Source of the DNA: Streptomyces qaidamensis | GTDB taxonomy: Bacteria; Actinomycetota; Actinomycetes; Streptomycetales; Streptomycetaceae | Length of the DNA stretch: 64,000 nt | NCBI RefSeq assembly: GCF_001611795.1 | Contig: NZ_CP015098.1 | Span: 496,001-560,000, forward strand | Direction of reading: 5' to 3' | Shown here: one piece after another, positions 35,153 through 43,070 of the stretch | Numbering within the stretch: the first letter of the stretch is position 1 | Layout of the letters: the number at the start of each line of letters is the position of its first letter | Translations under genes and position numbers: made by a program | Notes under the pieces: generated by a model | The model's database searches: none | Seen by the model: the letters and a program-made list of their open reading frames with translations, nothing else | Told to the model about the DNA's origin: nothing

Positions 35153-36460
35153 ATGAACGAGTTGGTTCCCGGGGGAAATCTGACCCTCCCCGGCGGTGCG
35201 GTGAGCGTCCGGGTGCCCGGGCCGTTCGACGTGTCCGCGCTCGTGACGGACGACGGCGGAAAGGTCCGTGACGACGGCGACTTCGTCTTCTACAACCAGC
35301 CGTCGGCGCCGGGAGCCGTCCTGCGGGGCGACACGCTCACCGTGGACCCGCCGGGGCTGCGCACCGGCGCGACGCGGGTCACCGTCGTCGTCAGCCCCTC
35401 GGACCCCGCGACCGCGCTCGGCGGCCTGCCCTCCCCCACGCTCCACGTCGCCGACGCGACCGGCAGCGCGCTCGCCCGCTTCACCCCGCCGCCCCCCGGA
35501 CGGGAGACGGTCCTGCTGCTCGCGGAGCTCTACCGGCGCGGCGGCCACTGGAAGCTGCGTGCCCTGGGCCAGGGGTACGCCGACGGACTGGCGGGCCTCG
35601 CGCGGGACTTCGGCGTCGACGTCGTGGACGACACACCCCCCGGCGCTTCCTCCTCCGCTCCCGGCGCCTCCTCCTCCGCCCCCGACCCCGACGGCTTCCT
35701 GCCCTTGGTCAACTCCGCGCGGGCCGCGGCCGGTTCACCACACCTCCGCCTGGACCCCCGCCTGGTGGCGGCGGCTCGGGAGCACGCCGCCGCCATGGCC
35801 GCCGCGGGGCGGCTCGGCGTCGAGACGCGCGACGGCGTCTCCGTCTACCAGCGTGTCGTCGGTTTGGGATTCAGGTACCTCACCATCGGCGAGCATCTGG
35901 TGTCCGGACCGCGCACGGCTGCCGAGTTCGTCGCGTACTGCGTGCGCACGGAAGGGGCCCGGCGCACCCTGCACGACCCGGCGTTCACCCACGCCGGACT
36001 CGCCCACGTGCACGACGGCCCGTCCGGTGACACCTTCTGGGCAGCGCTGTGGGCCAGGCCGTTCACGCCGGAGGGGCTGGCCGGCACGGCGGCGGCCGTC
36101 GTCGATCTCACCAACCGGGAGCGAGCCGGGGCCGGGCTCCCGCCCCTGGCCGCCGACCCGTTGCTCACCGCGGCCGCCCAGGCGCACAGCGCGGACATGG
36201 TGGCCCGCGCCTTCTACGCGCACACCGCCCCCGACGGTTCCCAGCCCTGGGACCGGGCCGCCGCGGCCGGTTCGACCCGGCGTGCCATCGGCGAGAACAT
36301 CGCCTGCGGCCAGCGTTCCCCCGCCGACGTCGTGGAGGGCTGGATGAACAGTCCCGGCCACCGGGCCAACATGCTCAGCCCCGGCTTCACCCACATCGGC
36401 ATCGGCTTCGCCGGCGGCGGCCGGGCCGGCACGTACTGGACGCAGCTCTTCGGCGGCTGA
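35153..36460 (+). CDS. TerD domain fused to two CAP/SCP domains
   Basis: The 435-residue protein starts with a TerD fold (about 1-165: NLTLPGGAVSVRV, DDGDFVFYNQPSAPG, AELYRRGGHWKLRALGQGY). A Ser/Ala/Pro linker follows, then two CAP domains (about 180-300 and 315-435). CAP2 has the classic HSADM, FYAHTAPDG and GENIACGQRSPADVVEGWMNSPGHRANML motifs. CAP1 lacks clear equivalents of several of these. TerD domains bind calcium in tellurium/stress responses; CAP domains are usually secreted, yet no signal peptide is present here. GGGGAGGG precedes the ATG. Confidence 0.88.
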   Translation: MNELVPGGNLTLPGGAVSVRVPGPFDVSALVTDDGGKVRDDGDFVFYNQPSAPGAVLRGDTLTVDPPGLRTGATRVTVVVSPSDPATALGGLPSPTLHVADATGSALARFTPPPPGRETVLLLAELYRRGGHWKLRALGQGYADGLAGLARDFGVDVVDDTPPGASSSAPGASSSAPDPDGFLPLVNSARAAAGSPHLRLDPRLVAAAREHAAAMAAAGRLGVETRDGVSVYQRVVGLGFRYLTIGEHLVSGPRTAAEFVAYCVRTEGARRTLHDPAFTHAGLAHVHDGPSGDTFWAALWARPFTPEGLAGTAAAVVDLTNRERAGAGLPPLAADPLLTAAAQAHSADMVARAFYAHTAPDGSQPWDRAAAAGSTRRAIGENIACGQRSPADVVEGWMNSPGHRANMLSPGFTHIGIGFAGGGRAGTYWTQLFGG

Positions 36461-36535
36461 CGCCGGCGACCGCGCTGCGGGACCCGGTCTCCCGCGATCT
36501 TGGCGGAGGGAGACGCTCCGGGCGAGGATGCCGGT

Positions 36536-37213
36536 ATGAAGGGTGACCTCTTTTCCAGTGAGCACATGGTGCAGCCGGCCGTGGCGCCGGGTATGACGAT
36601 CGAGAACTCCAAGTGCCTCCGGTACACGGTGAACGGCGAGATGCTCGCCCGGCAGGGCGCGATGATCTCCTACCGGGGCAACCTCCAGTTCGAGCGCAAG
36701 GGCCAGGGCGTGGGCGGCATGCTCAAGCGCGCGGTCACCGGCGAGGGACTGCCGCTGATGGCGGTGCGCGGGCAGGGCGAGGCCTGGTTCGCGCACGAGG
36801 CGCAGAACTGCTTCATCGTCGACGTCGAGCCCGGTGACGAGTTCACGGTCAACGGCCGCAACGTCCTGTGTTTCGACGCCACGTTGTCGTACCGCATCGC
36901 GACCGTGAAGGGCGCCGGCATCACCGGCGGCGGCCTGTTCAACAGCGTCTTCACCGGGCACGGCAAGCTGGGCCTGGTGTGCGAGGGCAATCCGCTCGTC
37001 ATCCCCGTCTCGCCGCAGTACCCGGTGTACGTCGACACCGACGCGGTCGTCGGCTGGACCGCGGGCCTGCAGACCTCGCTGCACCGCTCCCAGTCCATCG
37101 GCTCCATGCTGCGCGGCGGCTCCGGCGAGGCCGTGCAACTGCTGCTCCAGGGCGAGGGCTACGTCGTCGTCCGGCCGAGCGAGGCGACACCGCAGAAAGC
37201 CGGCCAGCACTGA
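36536..37213 (+). CDS. AIM24 family protein
   Basis: The 225-residue protein has the AIM24/TRAP-like double-psi beta-barrel pattern: GAMISYRGNLQFERKGQGVGG, GEAWFAHEAQNCFIVDVEPGD, and LLLQGEGYVVVRP near the end. Bacterial AIM24 proteins are of unknown function and often neighbour TerD-domain genes, as here. GAGGA lies 8 nt upstream of the ATG. No membrane or signal sequence is present. Confidence 0.88.
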   Translation: MKGDLFSSEHMVQPAVAPGMTIENSKCLRYTVNGEMLARQGAMISYRGNLQFERKGQGVGGMLKRAVTGEGLPLMAVRGQGEAWFAHEAQNCFIVDVEPGDEFTVNGRNVLCFDATLSYRIATVKGAGITGGGLFNSVFTGHGKLGLVCEGNPLVIPVSPQYPVYVDTDAVVGWTAGLQTSLHRSQSIGSMLRGGSGEAVQLLLQGEGYVVVRPSEATPQKAGQH

Positions 37214-37337
37214 ATGCCGGTCGGGTGATCTGCACCTCAGAGGCAACCCGGTCCGTGCCGCCTACGTCTTGACCGGCAACAGGTGATGCCCTGGCCCTTG
37301 CGGCCAGGGCAGGTTTCCATCCTTCTATACGCACCAT

Positions 37338-37369
37338 GTATACCCACCATGTATACATGGTGGGTATAC
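37338..37369. promoter_or_regulatory. 32-bp perfect palindrome upstream of TPR/prenyl synthase operon
   Basis: The left arm GTATACCCACCATGTA is followed directly by its exact complement, without any loop or mismatch. CACCATGTATAC also occurs twice as a direct repeat at 37333-37344 and 37347-37358. A -10-like TATAC lies just upstream at 37326-37330, and the start codon is 16 bp downstream. It could be an operator for a dimer or tetramer, or an RNA hairpin that hides the start. Confidence 0.85.
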
Positions 37370-37385
37370 GGACCGAAAGGCATCG

Positions 37386-38441
37386 ATGTACGGCAAGGCA
37401 TTCGCCCCGGAGTACCAGGGCGCGCTCACCACCCTGTCCGTCAACTCCTCACTGACCGACGTCCTGGCCGCCGGTACCGAGCAGTTGAGGGCGGCAGAGC
37501 GCGCCGGGCAGCCCGGGGAGGCGGCGCGCTCCGGGCTCGCGGTGGCCGAGGCGCACCGCCGGCTGGGCCGGGTCGAGGACGCGGACCGGGCCTGGAAGGC
37601 GAGCTACCGCGCGGCCCGGCAGGCCGGGGACGTCGGGGCGATGGCCTGGGCGCTGTGGAGCGGCGGCACACTGGCCCGGCAGCGAGGGGAGCTCCGGCTG
37701 GCCCGCAGGCTGCTCCAGCTGGCTGCCGACCTCGGTGAACGCGGCGGAGACATCGTCGTCCGCGGCTACTCGCTGGCCGGCCTGGCCGAGACCGGCCGCA
37801 TCCAGGGCGACTACGAGGCCGTCGGCCGGCTGCACGAGCAGTTGCTCGCCGAGGCCCGGCGGCGCGGTGAGGCACGGCACACGGTGTGGGCGCTGGAGGG
37901 CATCGCCCAGATGCACCGCAACACCGGGCGCTACGGCACGGCGTACGCGCTGTTCGAGGAGGCCGCCGAGATCGCCGCCCGGGCCGACGACCGGCGCGGC
38001 CACGCCTGGGCGCTGCGCGGGCTGGCCGATGTGGTGTCGGTGCGCGACGGCGACACCGAGCGGGCCCTGGAGCTGCTGAGCGAGGCGGAGACGGCGTGCC
38101 GCGCGATGCGGCTGTCCAGCGCGCTGGCCTACAACCACAAGATGCGCGGCAACGTCCTGTACCGGGCGGGGCGTTACGCGCAGGCACGCGGGCTGTACGA
38201 GCAGGCGCTCGAAGAGTTCCGGGAGATGAGCGAGCCCCGCGGGGAGGCGCTGTCGCGGCTGGGACTCGCCAAGTCCCTGGCCCGCCTGGGCCGCGCCCCT
38301 GACGAGACGGCGGCCGAACTGGCCGACCTCGCCGGTCTGCTGGAGCGCATCGGCCTGCAGCACGCCCGCCGGATGGTGGCCCGGGCCCACGAGGAGCTCG
38401 GCATACCGGCGGCCGGGCAGGCGACGGAGGCGGGACGGTGA
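37386..38441 (+). CDS. TPR-repeat protein
   Basis: The 351-residue protein consists of tandem tetratricopeptide-like helix pairs (about 40-335), for example ALEGIAQMHRNTGRYGTAYAL and ALAYNHKMRGNVLYRAGRYA. No enzyme domain is visible. GAAAGG precedes the ATG. Its stop overlaps the GTG of the polyprenyl synthetase gene, so the two proteins are translationally coupled and may interact. The 32-bp palindrome lies directly upstream. Confidence 0.85.
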   Translation: MYGKAFAPEYQGALTTLSVNSSLTDVLAAGTEQLRAAERAGQPGEAARSGLAVAEAHRRLGRVEDADRAWKASYRAARQAGDVGAMAWALWSGGTLARQRGELRLARRLLQLAADLGERGGDIVVRGYSLAGLAETGRIQGDYEAVGRLHEQLLAEARRRGEARHTVWALEGIAQMHRNTGRYGTAYALFEEAAEIAARADDRRGHAWALRGLADVVSVRDGDTERALELLSEAETACRAMRLSSALAYNHKMRGNVLYRAGRYAQARGLYEQALEEFREMSEPRGEALSRLGLAKSLARLGRAPDETAAELADLAGLLERIGLQHARRMVARAHEELGIPAAGQATEAGR

Positions 38442-39574
38442 CGGCGCTGCCGACGACGGTGAGGACGGCGACGGTGAAGACGGTGAAGGCGGCGCCGGCT
38501 GTCAGCTCCGGCCGCAGTGCCCCGGCCGCTCGGACGGCACGGCCGGGCGAGCTGCGTGATCTCGCGGTCGGCGTCGACGACATCCCCCAGGTCCTCCGCC
38601 GGTGCCGCGCCCTGGTCCGGCCGGCCCTGGAAGAAGCCGTCGGACGGCTGCACCCCTGGGTCGGTGAGATGGCCGCGTACTCCTTCGGCTGGTGCGAGGT
38701 CGGCGGCGCACCGGCCGTCGCCTCCGGCGGCAAGGGCGTACGGCAGGCGCTCGCGGTGCTCGGGGCCGAGGCGGCGGGTGCTCCGGGACGGGCCGGGGTG
38801 GCGGCTGCCGTCGCGGTGGAACTGGTGCACACCTTCTCCCTGCTGCACGACGACATCATGGACGGCGACACGGACCGGCGGGGCCGCCCGACCGTGTGGA
38901 AGGCCTACGGCACCGGGCCCGCGGTGCTCGCGGGCGACGCCCTGTTCGCCCTGGCCGTCGAGACCCTCGCCGTGCAACCGCGAGGAGCGGGGGCCGTTCG
39001 CACGCTCTCCGCGGCGCTGGGTGACCTCGTGCGCGGGCAGGCGGACGACCTGCTGTTCGCCGACCGCCCGTGGACGGGGCCGGAGCGGGTGGGGCCGGAC
39101 GAGTACCGGGCGATGGCCGAGCGCAAGACGGGCGCCCTGCTGGGCTGCGCGGCGGCGCTGGGTGCCGTGCTCGGGGGCGCCGGCCCTGAGACGGCCGCCG
39201 CGCTCGACCGGGCGGGCCGGCATCTCGGGGTCGCGTTCCAGATCGTCGACGACGTGCTGGGGATCTGGGGCGATCCCCGTGTCACCGGCAAGCCGGTCCA
39301 CGGTGATCTGCGCGAGCGGAAGAAGACGTTCCCGGTGCTGGTGGCACTAGGCTCCCCGCTGGGCGGCCGCGTCGCAGCACTCCTGGAGACGGGGGATGCG
39401 CCGGAGACGGCCGCGGCGCTGATCGAGGAGGCGGGCGGCCGTTCGGCGGCGATGACGGAGGCCCGACGGCACATCGCAGCCGTCGAGACAGCGCTCGCCG
39501 GGGCACCGTTGGCCGCAGGGCCCGCCGCCGGCCTGCGGTCGCTGCTCGCCTACCTGGTACGGCGCGACACCTGA
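38438..39574 (+). CDS. Polyprenyl diphosphate synthase
   Basis: The 378-residue protein is a trans-isoprenyl diphosphate synthase with first aspartate motif DDIMD (near 137), GKGVRQAL for substrate binding, and second motif DDVLGIWGD (near 270). A Thr/Ala/Val-rich extension of about 45 residues precedes the domain. The second motif is the DDxxG form seen in other Streptomyces synthases of this type. The product is likely geranylgeranyl or similar, but no cyclase, phytoene synthase or squalene gene lies nearby. It is coupled to the TPR gene. Confidence 0.88.
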   Translation: MTALPTTVRTATVKTVKAAPAVSSGRSAPAARTARPGELRDLAVGVDDIPQVLRRCRALVRPALEEAVGRLHPWVGEMAAYSFGWCEVGGAPAVASGGKGVRQALAVLGAEAAGAPGRAGVAAAVAVELVHTFSLLHDDIMDGDTDRRGRPTVWKAYGTGPAVLAGDALFALAVETLAVQPRGAGAVRTLSAALGDLVRGQADDLLFADRPWTGPERVGPDEYRAMAERKTGALLGCAAALGAVLGGAGPETAAALDRAGRHLGVAFQIVDDVLGIWGDPRVTGKPVHGDLRERKKTFPVLVALGSPLGGRVAALLETGDAPETAAALIEEAGGRSAAMTEARRHIAAVETALAGAPLAAGPAAGLRSLLAYLVRRDT

Positions 39575-40020
39575 ACCGACGCGAACAGCACCGGCTCGCG
39601 CCGTCGCCGGGGCGGCCGCCGCCGCAGGCGCGGCCCGCCTCCGGGCGGACAGGGGCGCTCCGACGGGGTCGACGGGCGCGGGGCAATCACCCTGCGCGGC
39701 ACCTCAGCCATCTGATACGGCCTGCGGAGCGGGCGAGGACGATCCCCCGTACCGGCCCAGCACACCCGGCCGGGCGGGCACTCCGCGCAACCGGACTCCG
39801 CGCACGGCCACCCCGCCCCACCCCTGCCACGGTCTACGGCGCGACACCTGACCGACGCGAGGCCTTCGGGCGGGCAGGGGTGCTCCGGCGAGGCCGACAG
39901 GCGCGGGGCGAGCACCAGGCTCACCACCTGAGCCGATGTGAAACGCCCTGCGAAGGCGGGCAAAGGGTCCCGGTACCGGCCCGGCACACCCGGCCGGGCG
40001 GGCACTCCGCGCAGCCGGGG
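39558..40020. repeat. Imperfect direct duplication including the 3' end of the prenyl synthase gene
   Basis: Unit 1 (about 39558-39797) begins inside the last codons of the synthase gene; unit 2 (about 39835-40020) repeats the same order of blocks. Shared blocks include ACGGCGCGACACCTGA at both starts and CACACCCGGCCGGGCGGGCA near both ends (39761 and 39985). Unit 1 is longer by about 50 bp near 39585-39635. Confidence 0.75.
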
Positions 40021-40116
40021 CGCTCCCCCACTCGCACCGCTTTGACCCCGCCCCCTCCCCCGCGTCAGGGTTCGACACGGCGCGTTCCGCGACCCCGCGC
40101 CGGGAGGATGGCTGCC
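39575..40116 (+). other. Intergenic region without a supported gene
   Basis: The 542 bp between the prenyl synthase and the dehydratase gene hold the direct duplication at 39558-40020 and a short leader with GGGAGG before the next start. Minus-strand frames stay open here, but they lack codon bias and are not supported as genes. Confidence 0.6.
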
Positions 40117-41076
40117 ATGATCGGCATCTCGAAGATCCAGGCCATGGCCGGGCGGATCGCCGGGCACGTCGTACGCACCCCGACGGTGGACAGCCCGGGA
40201 CTGTCGGAGCTGCTCGGCGCGCCGGTCACCGCCAAGCTCGAACTGCTGCAACGCACAGGTTCGTTCAAGGCGCGCGGGGCGACGGCGAAGCTGCTGTCGC
40301 TGGGCGCGGCCGAGCGGGCCGCCGGGGTGGTGGCGGTCAGCGGCGGCAACCACGGGATCGCCCTGGCGGTCATGGCCGCGGCCCTCGATGTGAAGGCGAC
40401 AGTGGTGATGCCGCGCTCGGCTCCCGCCCGTGCCGTGGAGATCGCGGAGGCGGCCGGCGCGTCGGTGCGGCTGACCGACGACATGGACGGCGCGTTCGCG
40501 CTCATGACGCGGCTCCAGCAGGAGGGGCTGTCCCTGGTCCACCCCTTCGACGACCCGGTGGTGATCGCCGGGCAGGGCACGGTCGGGCTGGAGTTCGCCG
40601 AGGACGCCGGTGAGCTCACCGACGTCCTCGTGAGCATCGGGGGCGGCGGTCTGATCGCCGGTGTCGCCGCCGCGCTGTCGGCCCGCCGGCCCGGGGTGCG
40701 GGTGTGGGGCGTGGAGACCGAGGGCGCGCAGGCCATGTCCGAGGCGCTGGCGGCGGGCGGCCCGTTGCCGGTCGCCCTGTCGTCGATCGTCTCCACCCTC
40801 AGCGCCCCGGCCGTGTCGCAGCTGACGTACGACCATGTCTCGGCCCTGGTCACCGAGGTTCTCGTGGTTCCGGACCGGGAGGCCGTGCAGGGCTCCCTCG
40901 ACCTGGCCGACCACGCCAAGGTGTGGGCCGAACCGGCGGCCGGCTGCCTGCTTCCCGCCGCCCGGCAGGTCCTGGAGCGGGTCGGCGACGGTGCCCGGCT
41001 CGGTCTGGTGGTGTGCGGGGGCAACGTGACGACGGGCGACCTGTTCGCCTGGTCGCGTCGCTTCGGTCTGCGCTGA
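40117..41076 (+). CDS. PLP-dependent threonine/serine dehydratase-family enzyme
   Basis: The 319-residue fold type II PLP enzyme has the Schiff-base lysine in RTGSFKARGA (near 50), SGGNHG for the substrate/phosphate side, and the glycine loop SIGGGGLIAG (near 178). It lacks the C-terminal ACT-like regulatory domain of biosynthetic IlvA, so it resembles catabolic threonine/serine dehydratases or related ammonia-lyases. GGGAGG lies 9 nt before the chosen ATG; ATG 40108 is too close to that site. Confidence 0.88.
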   Translation: MIGISKIQAMAGRIAGHVVRTPTVDSPGLSELLGAPVTAKLELLQRTGSFKARGATAKLLSLGAAERAAGVVAVSGGNHGIALAVMAAALDVKATVVMPRSAPARAVEIAEAAGASVRLTDDMDGAFALMTRLQQEGLSLVHPFDDPVVIAGQGTVGLEFAEDAGELTDVLVSIGGGGLIAGVAAALSARRPGVRVWGVETEGAQAMSEALAAGGPLPVALSSIVSTLSAPAVSQLTYDHVSALVTEVLVVPDREAVQGSLDLADHAKVWAEPAAGCLLPAARQVLERVGDGARLGLVVCGGNVTTGDLFAWSRRFGLR

Positions 41077-41417
41077 CGATCCGGCCGCTGCCCGGGGAAT
41101 CCTCCGCGGAATTCATCGGAGGGCTCGGAGTTCAGACGTTGTACACGTCCGCATTTACCGCCGGTTACTACCAGGCCGGGCCGGAATTCCCTAATCACGG
41201 CCTGCCTCGGGCGAATTCCTCGCGCCCGTGGCGGCCCGGGCGGCCGAGGTGAACCGCACCCGAGTTCGCGAAAGACCGTTTCCTCTCGCACACGTGATCC
41301 CATCTCTTGAACAAAAGACAGGAATGAGCACGGAGTTGCGATCCGATTGAACGCGGACGGGCTCACTCCCCGTACCTCTGGAAAAGGTGAGAGCCAGGTT
41401 TCCAGCGAGGGATGGCC
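41077..41417 (+). other. Intergenic region, relatively AT-rich
   Basis: The 341 bp upstream of the pseudokinase gene contain several stretches of lower GC (around 41105-41195 and 41270-41350), unlike the flanking genes. It should hold the pseudokinase promoter. I see no gene, hairpin terminator or clear operator in it. Confidence 0.5.
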
Positions 41418-43070
41418 ATGGGCAGGGCGCACGTCTCCACACACCAGTTGGTCGCCGGCCGCTACCGGCTGCTCGAGATCATCCAGCGGGAGACCAACCG
41501 CATCTGCTGGTACGCCGAGGACACCGGGACCGGCGAGATCTCCCGCCCGTGCCTCGTGACCCAGATCGGGCTGCCGGAGGATCCGCGCGGGGCCGAGCGC
41601 CGGGCCGCGGCCCGCCTGCTGCGCACGACCGAGAACATGGCGCTGCTATGCCCCGGCCGCATCGCCACGGTCGTCGACGCCGCGGAGGAGGCCGGCGCCC
41701 TGTGGACGGTCAACGAGTGGATCGACGGCACCCCCCTCGGCGAACTCCTCTCGGAGCAGGGCACGTTCAACTACGTGCGGGCGGCGCGGATCGGTCTGGA
41801 ACTGCTCGACGTGCTGGACGCCGCGCACGCCCAGGGCATCACACACGGCGAGCTCAGCCCGGGCCAGGTGTTCGCACGCGAGGACCACTCGGTCGTCGTC
41901 ACCGGCTTCGGCCTGGCCGGCGCGACCCTCGCACCGCGTCTGACGGCACCGGCGTACGCGTCCCCGGAGCAGGCCCGCGACCAGCGCATCGGTCCCGCGG
42001 CCGATCTGTGGGCGCTGGGCGCGATCCTGTACACGATGGTCGAGGGGCGCCCGCCCTTCCGGGACCGGGGGCGTCCGGAGAACACCCTGAAGGGCGTGGA
42101 CCGGCTGCCGCTGCGCACGCCGGTGCGCGCCGGGCCGCTCACCCAGGTCGTGCAGGGGCTGCTCCGCAAGGACTCACGGGAGCGGCTGACCCGCCCGGTC
42201 GTGCGTGAGGCGCTGACCCGCGCGCTCAGCGAGGACCCCGAGGCGGCCCTGGCCGCGGCGCCGGTCCCGCGGCTGCGCGGCGCCTACGCCGGGATGCGGC
42301 CGGGGAGCCCGGCGTGGAGCAGACGGACCATGGTGGCGGGGACGGCCCTGGCCGTCGTCACCGTCGCGGTCGCCGTGCTCGCCGCGACCCAGGGGCTGCC
42401 CGGCACGGACGGCGGAAGCGACGCGGCCGAATCGCCGGCCCGGCCGCCGGCTTCCACCGCCACACCGGGCGAGGGCACCGGTGGTGACAGCCCCGATCCG
42501 TCGGGGCCGCCCAGTCCGCCCCAGTCTCCCTCCCCCACCCCCACTCCGTCGTCCCCGTCCCCCACTCCCACTCCCACGCCAACAGCGTCCGCCCCGGCCA
42601 CGGCCCTGCCGCCCGGCTTCCAGCGCTACCGGGCGGCGGAGGGCTTCTCCGTCGCCCTGCCCGAGGGCTGGAAGCGGCTGGACACCGACCGCGACGGTGG
42701 TGCGTACCGGGTCGTCTTCGGTGCCAAGGGAGACGACCGCACGCTGGCCGTCACCTACAGCGAGCAGGCGGGCCCGGACCCCGTGGCCGTGTGGCGGGAC
42801 GACGTCGAGCCGAACCTCAAGCAGGCCGACGACTACGACCGGATCGGAGCGATCCGCGCGACGACGTACCAGGGCCGCGAGGCCGCCGACATGGAGTGGA
42901 CCGCGCACGTCGACGGCGCCCGGGTGCACACCCTCGGCCGGGGTGTCCTGCTGGGCGGCGGCCGGAGTTTCTCGCTGCGCTGGACGACCCCGGACGCCGA
43001 CTGGGAGGCCGCCGCCAACCAGGAGGCGCTGCGCACGTTCTTCACGACCTTCCGGCCCGGGTCAGACTGA
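41418..43070 (+). CDS. Transmembrane protein kinase-like protein, predicted pseudokinase
   Basis: The 550-residue protein has a kinase-like N-terminal domain (about 10-280), a membrane helix (about 300-322), a Pro/Ser/Thr-rich spacer (about 330-395) and an extracellular domain (about 400-550, FQRYRAAEGFSVALPEGWKRL). The fold keeps APAYASPEQARD and ADLWALGAILYTMVEG, but the catalytic loop reads HGELSPGQV instead of HRDLKPxN, the DFG site reads GFG and no VAxK lysine is visible. Activity is therefore doubtful. ATG 41418 fits the GCGAGGG site better than ATG 41412. It meets the convergent hydrolase gene with a 9-bp overlap. Confidence 0.85.
   Translation: MGRAHVSTHQLVAGRYRLLEIIQRETNRICWYAEDTGTGEISRPCLVTQIGLPEDPRGAERRAAARLLRTTENMALLCPGRIATVVDAAEEAGALWTVNEWIDGTPLGELLSEQGTFNYVRAARIGLELLDVLDAAHAQGITHGELSPGQVFAREDHSVVVTGFGLAGATLAPRLTAPAYASPEQARDQRIGPAADLWALGAILYTMVEGRPPFRDRGRPENTLKGVDRLPLRTPVRAGPLTQVVQGLLRKDSRERLTRPVVREALTRALSEDPEAALAAAPVPRLRGAYAGMRPGSPAWSRRTMVAGTALAVVTVAVAVLAATQGLPGTDGGSDAAESPARPPASTATPGEGTGGDSPDPSGPPSPPQSPSPTPTPSSPSPTPTPTPTASAPATALPPGFQRYRAAEGFSVALPEGWKRLDTDRDGGAYRVVFGAKGDDRTLAVTYSEQAGPDPVAVWRDDVEPNLKQADDYDRIGAIRATTYQGREAADMEWTAHVDGARVHTLGRGVLLGGGRSFSLRWTTPDADWEAAANQEALRTFFTTFRPGSD

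Noticed and set aside
34499..35548. Repetitive peptide frames (repeats of RGTPAG) across the tandem array
   Set aside because: They arise from a DNA repeat whose unit length is not a multiple of three between all copies, and they lack start signals.
39550..40914. A minus-strand frame across the duplication at 39.6-40.0 kb
   Set aside because: It continues antisense into the PLP dehydratase gene; the peptides from the two repeat units differ in frame content and show no domain.
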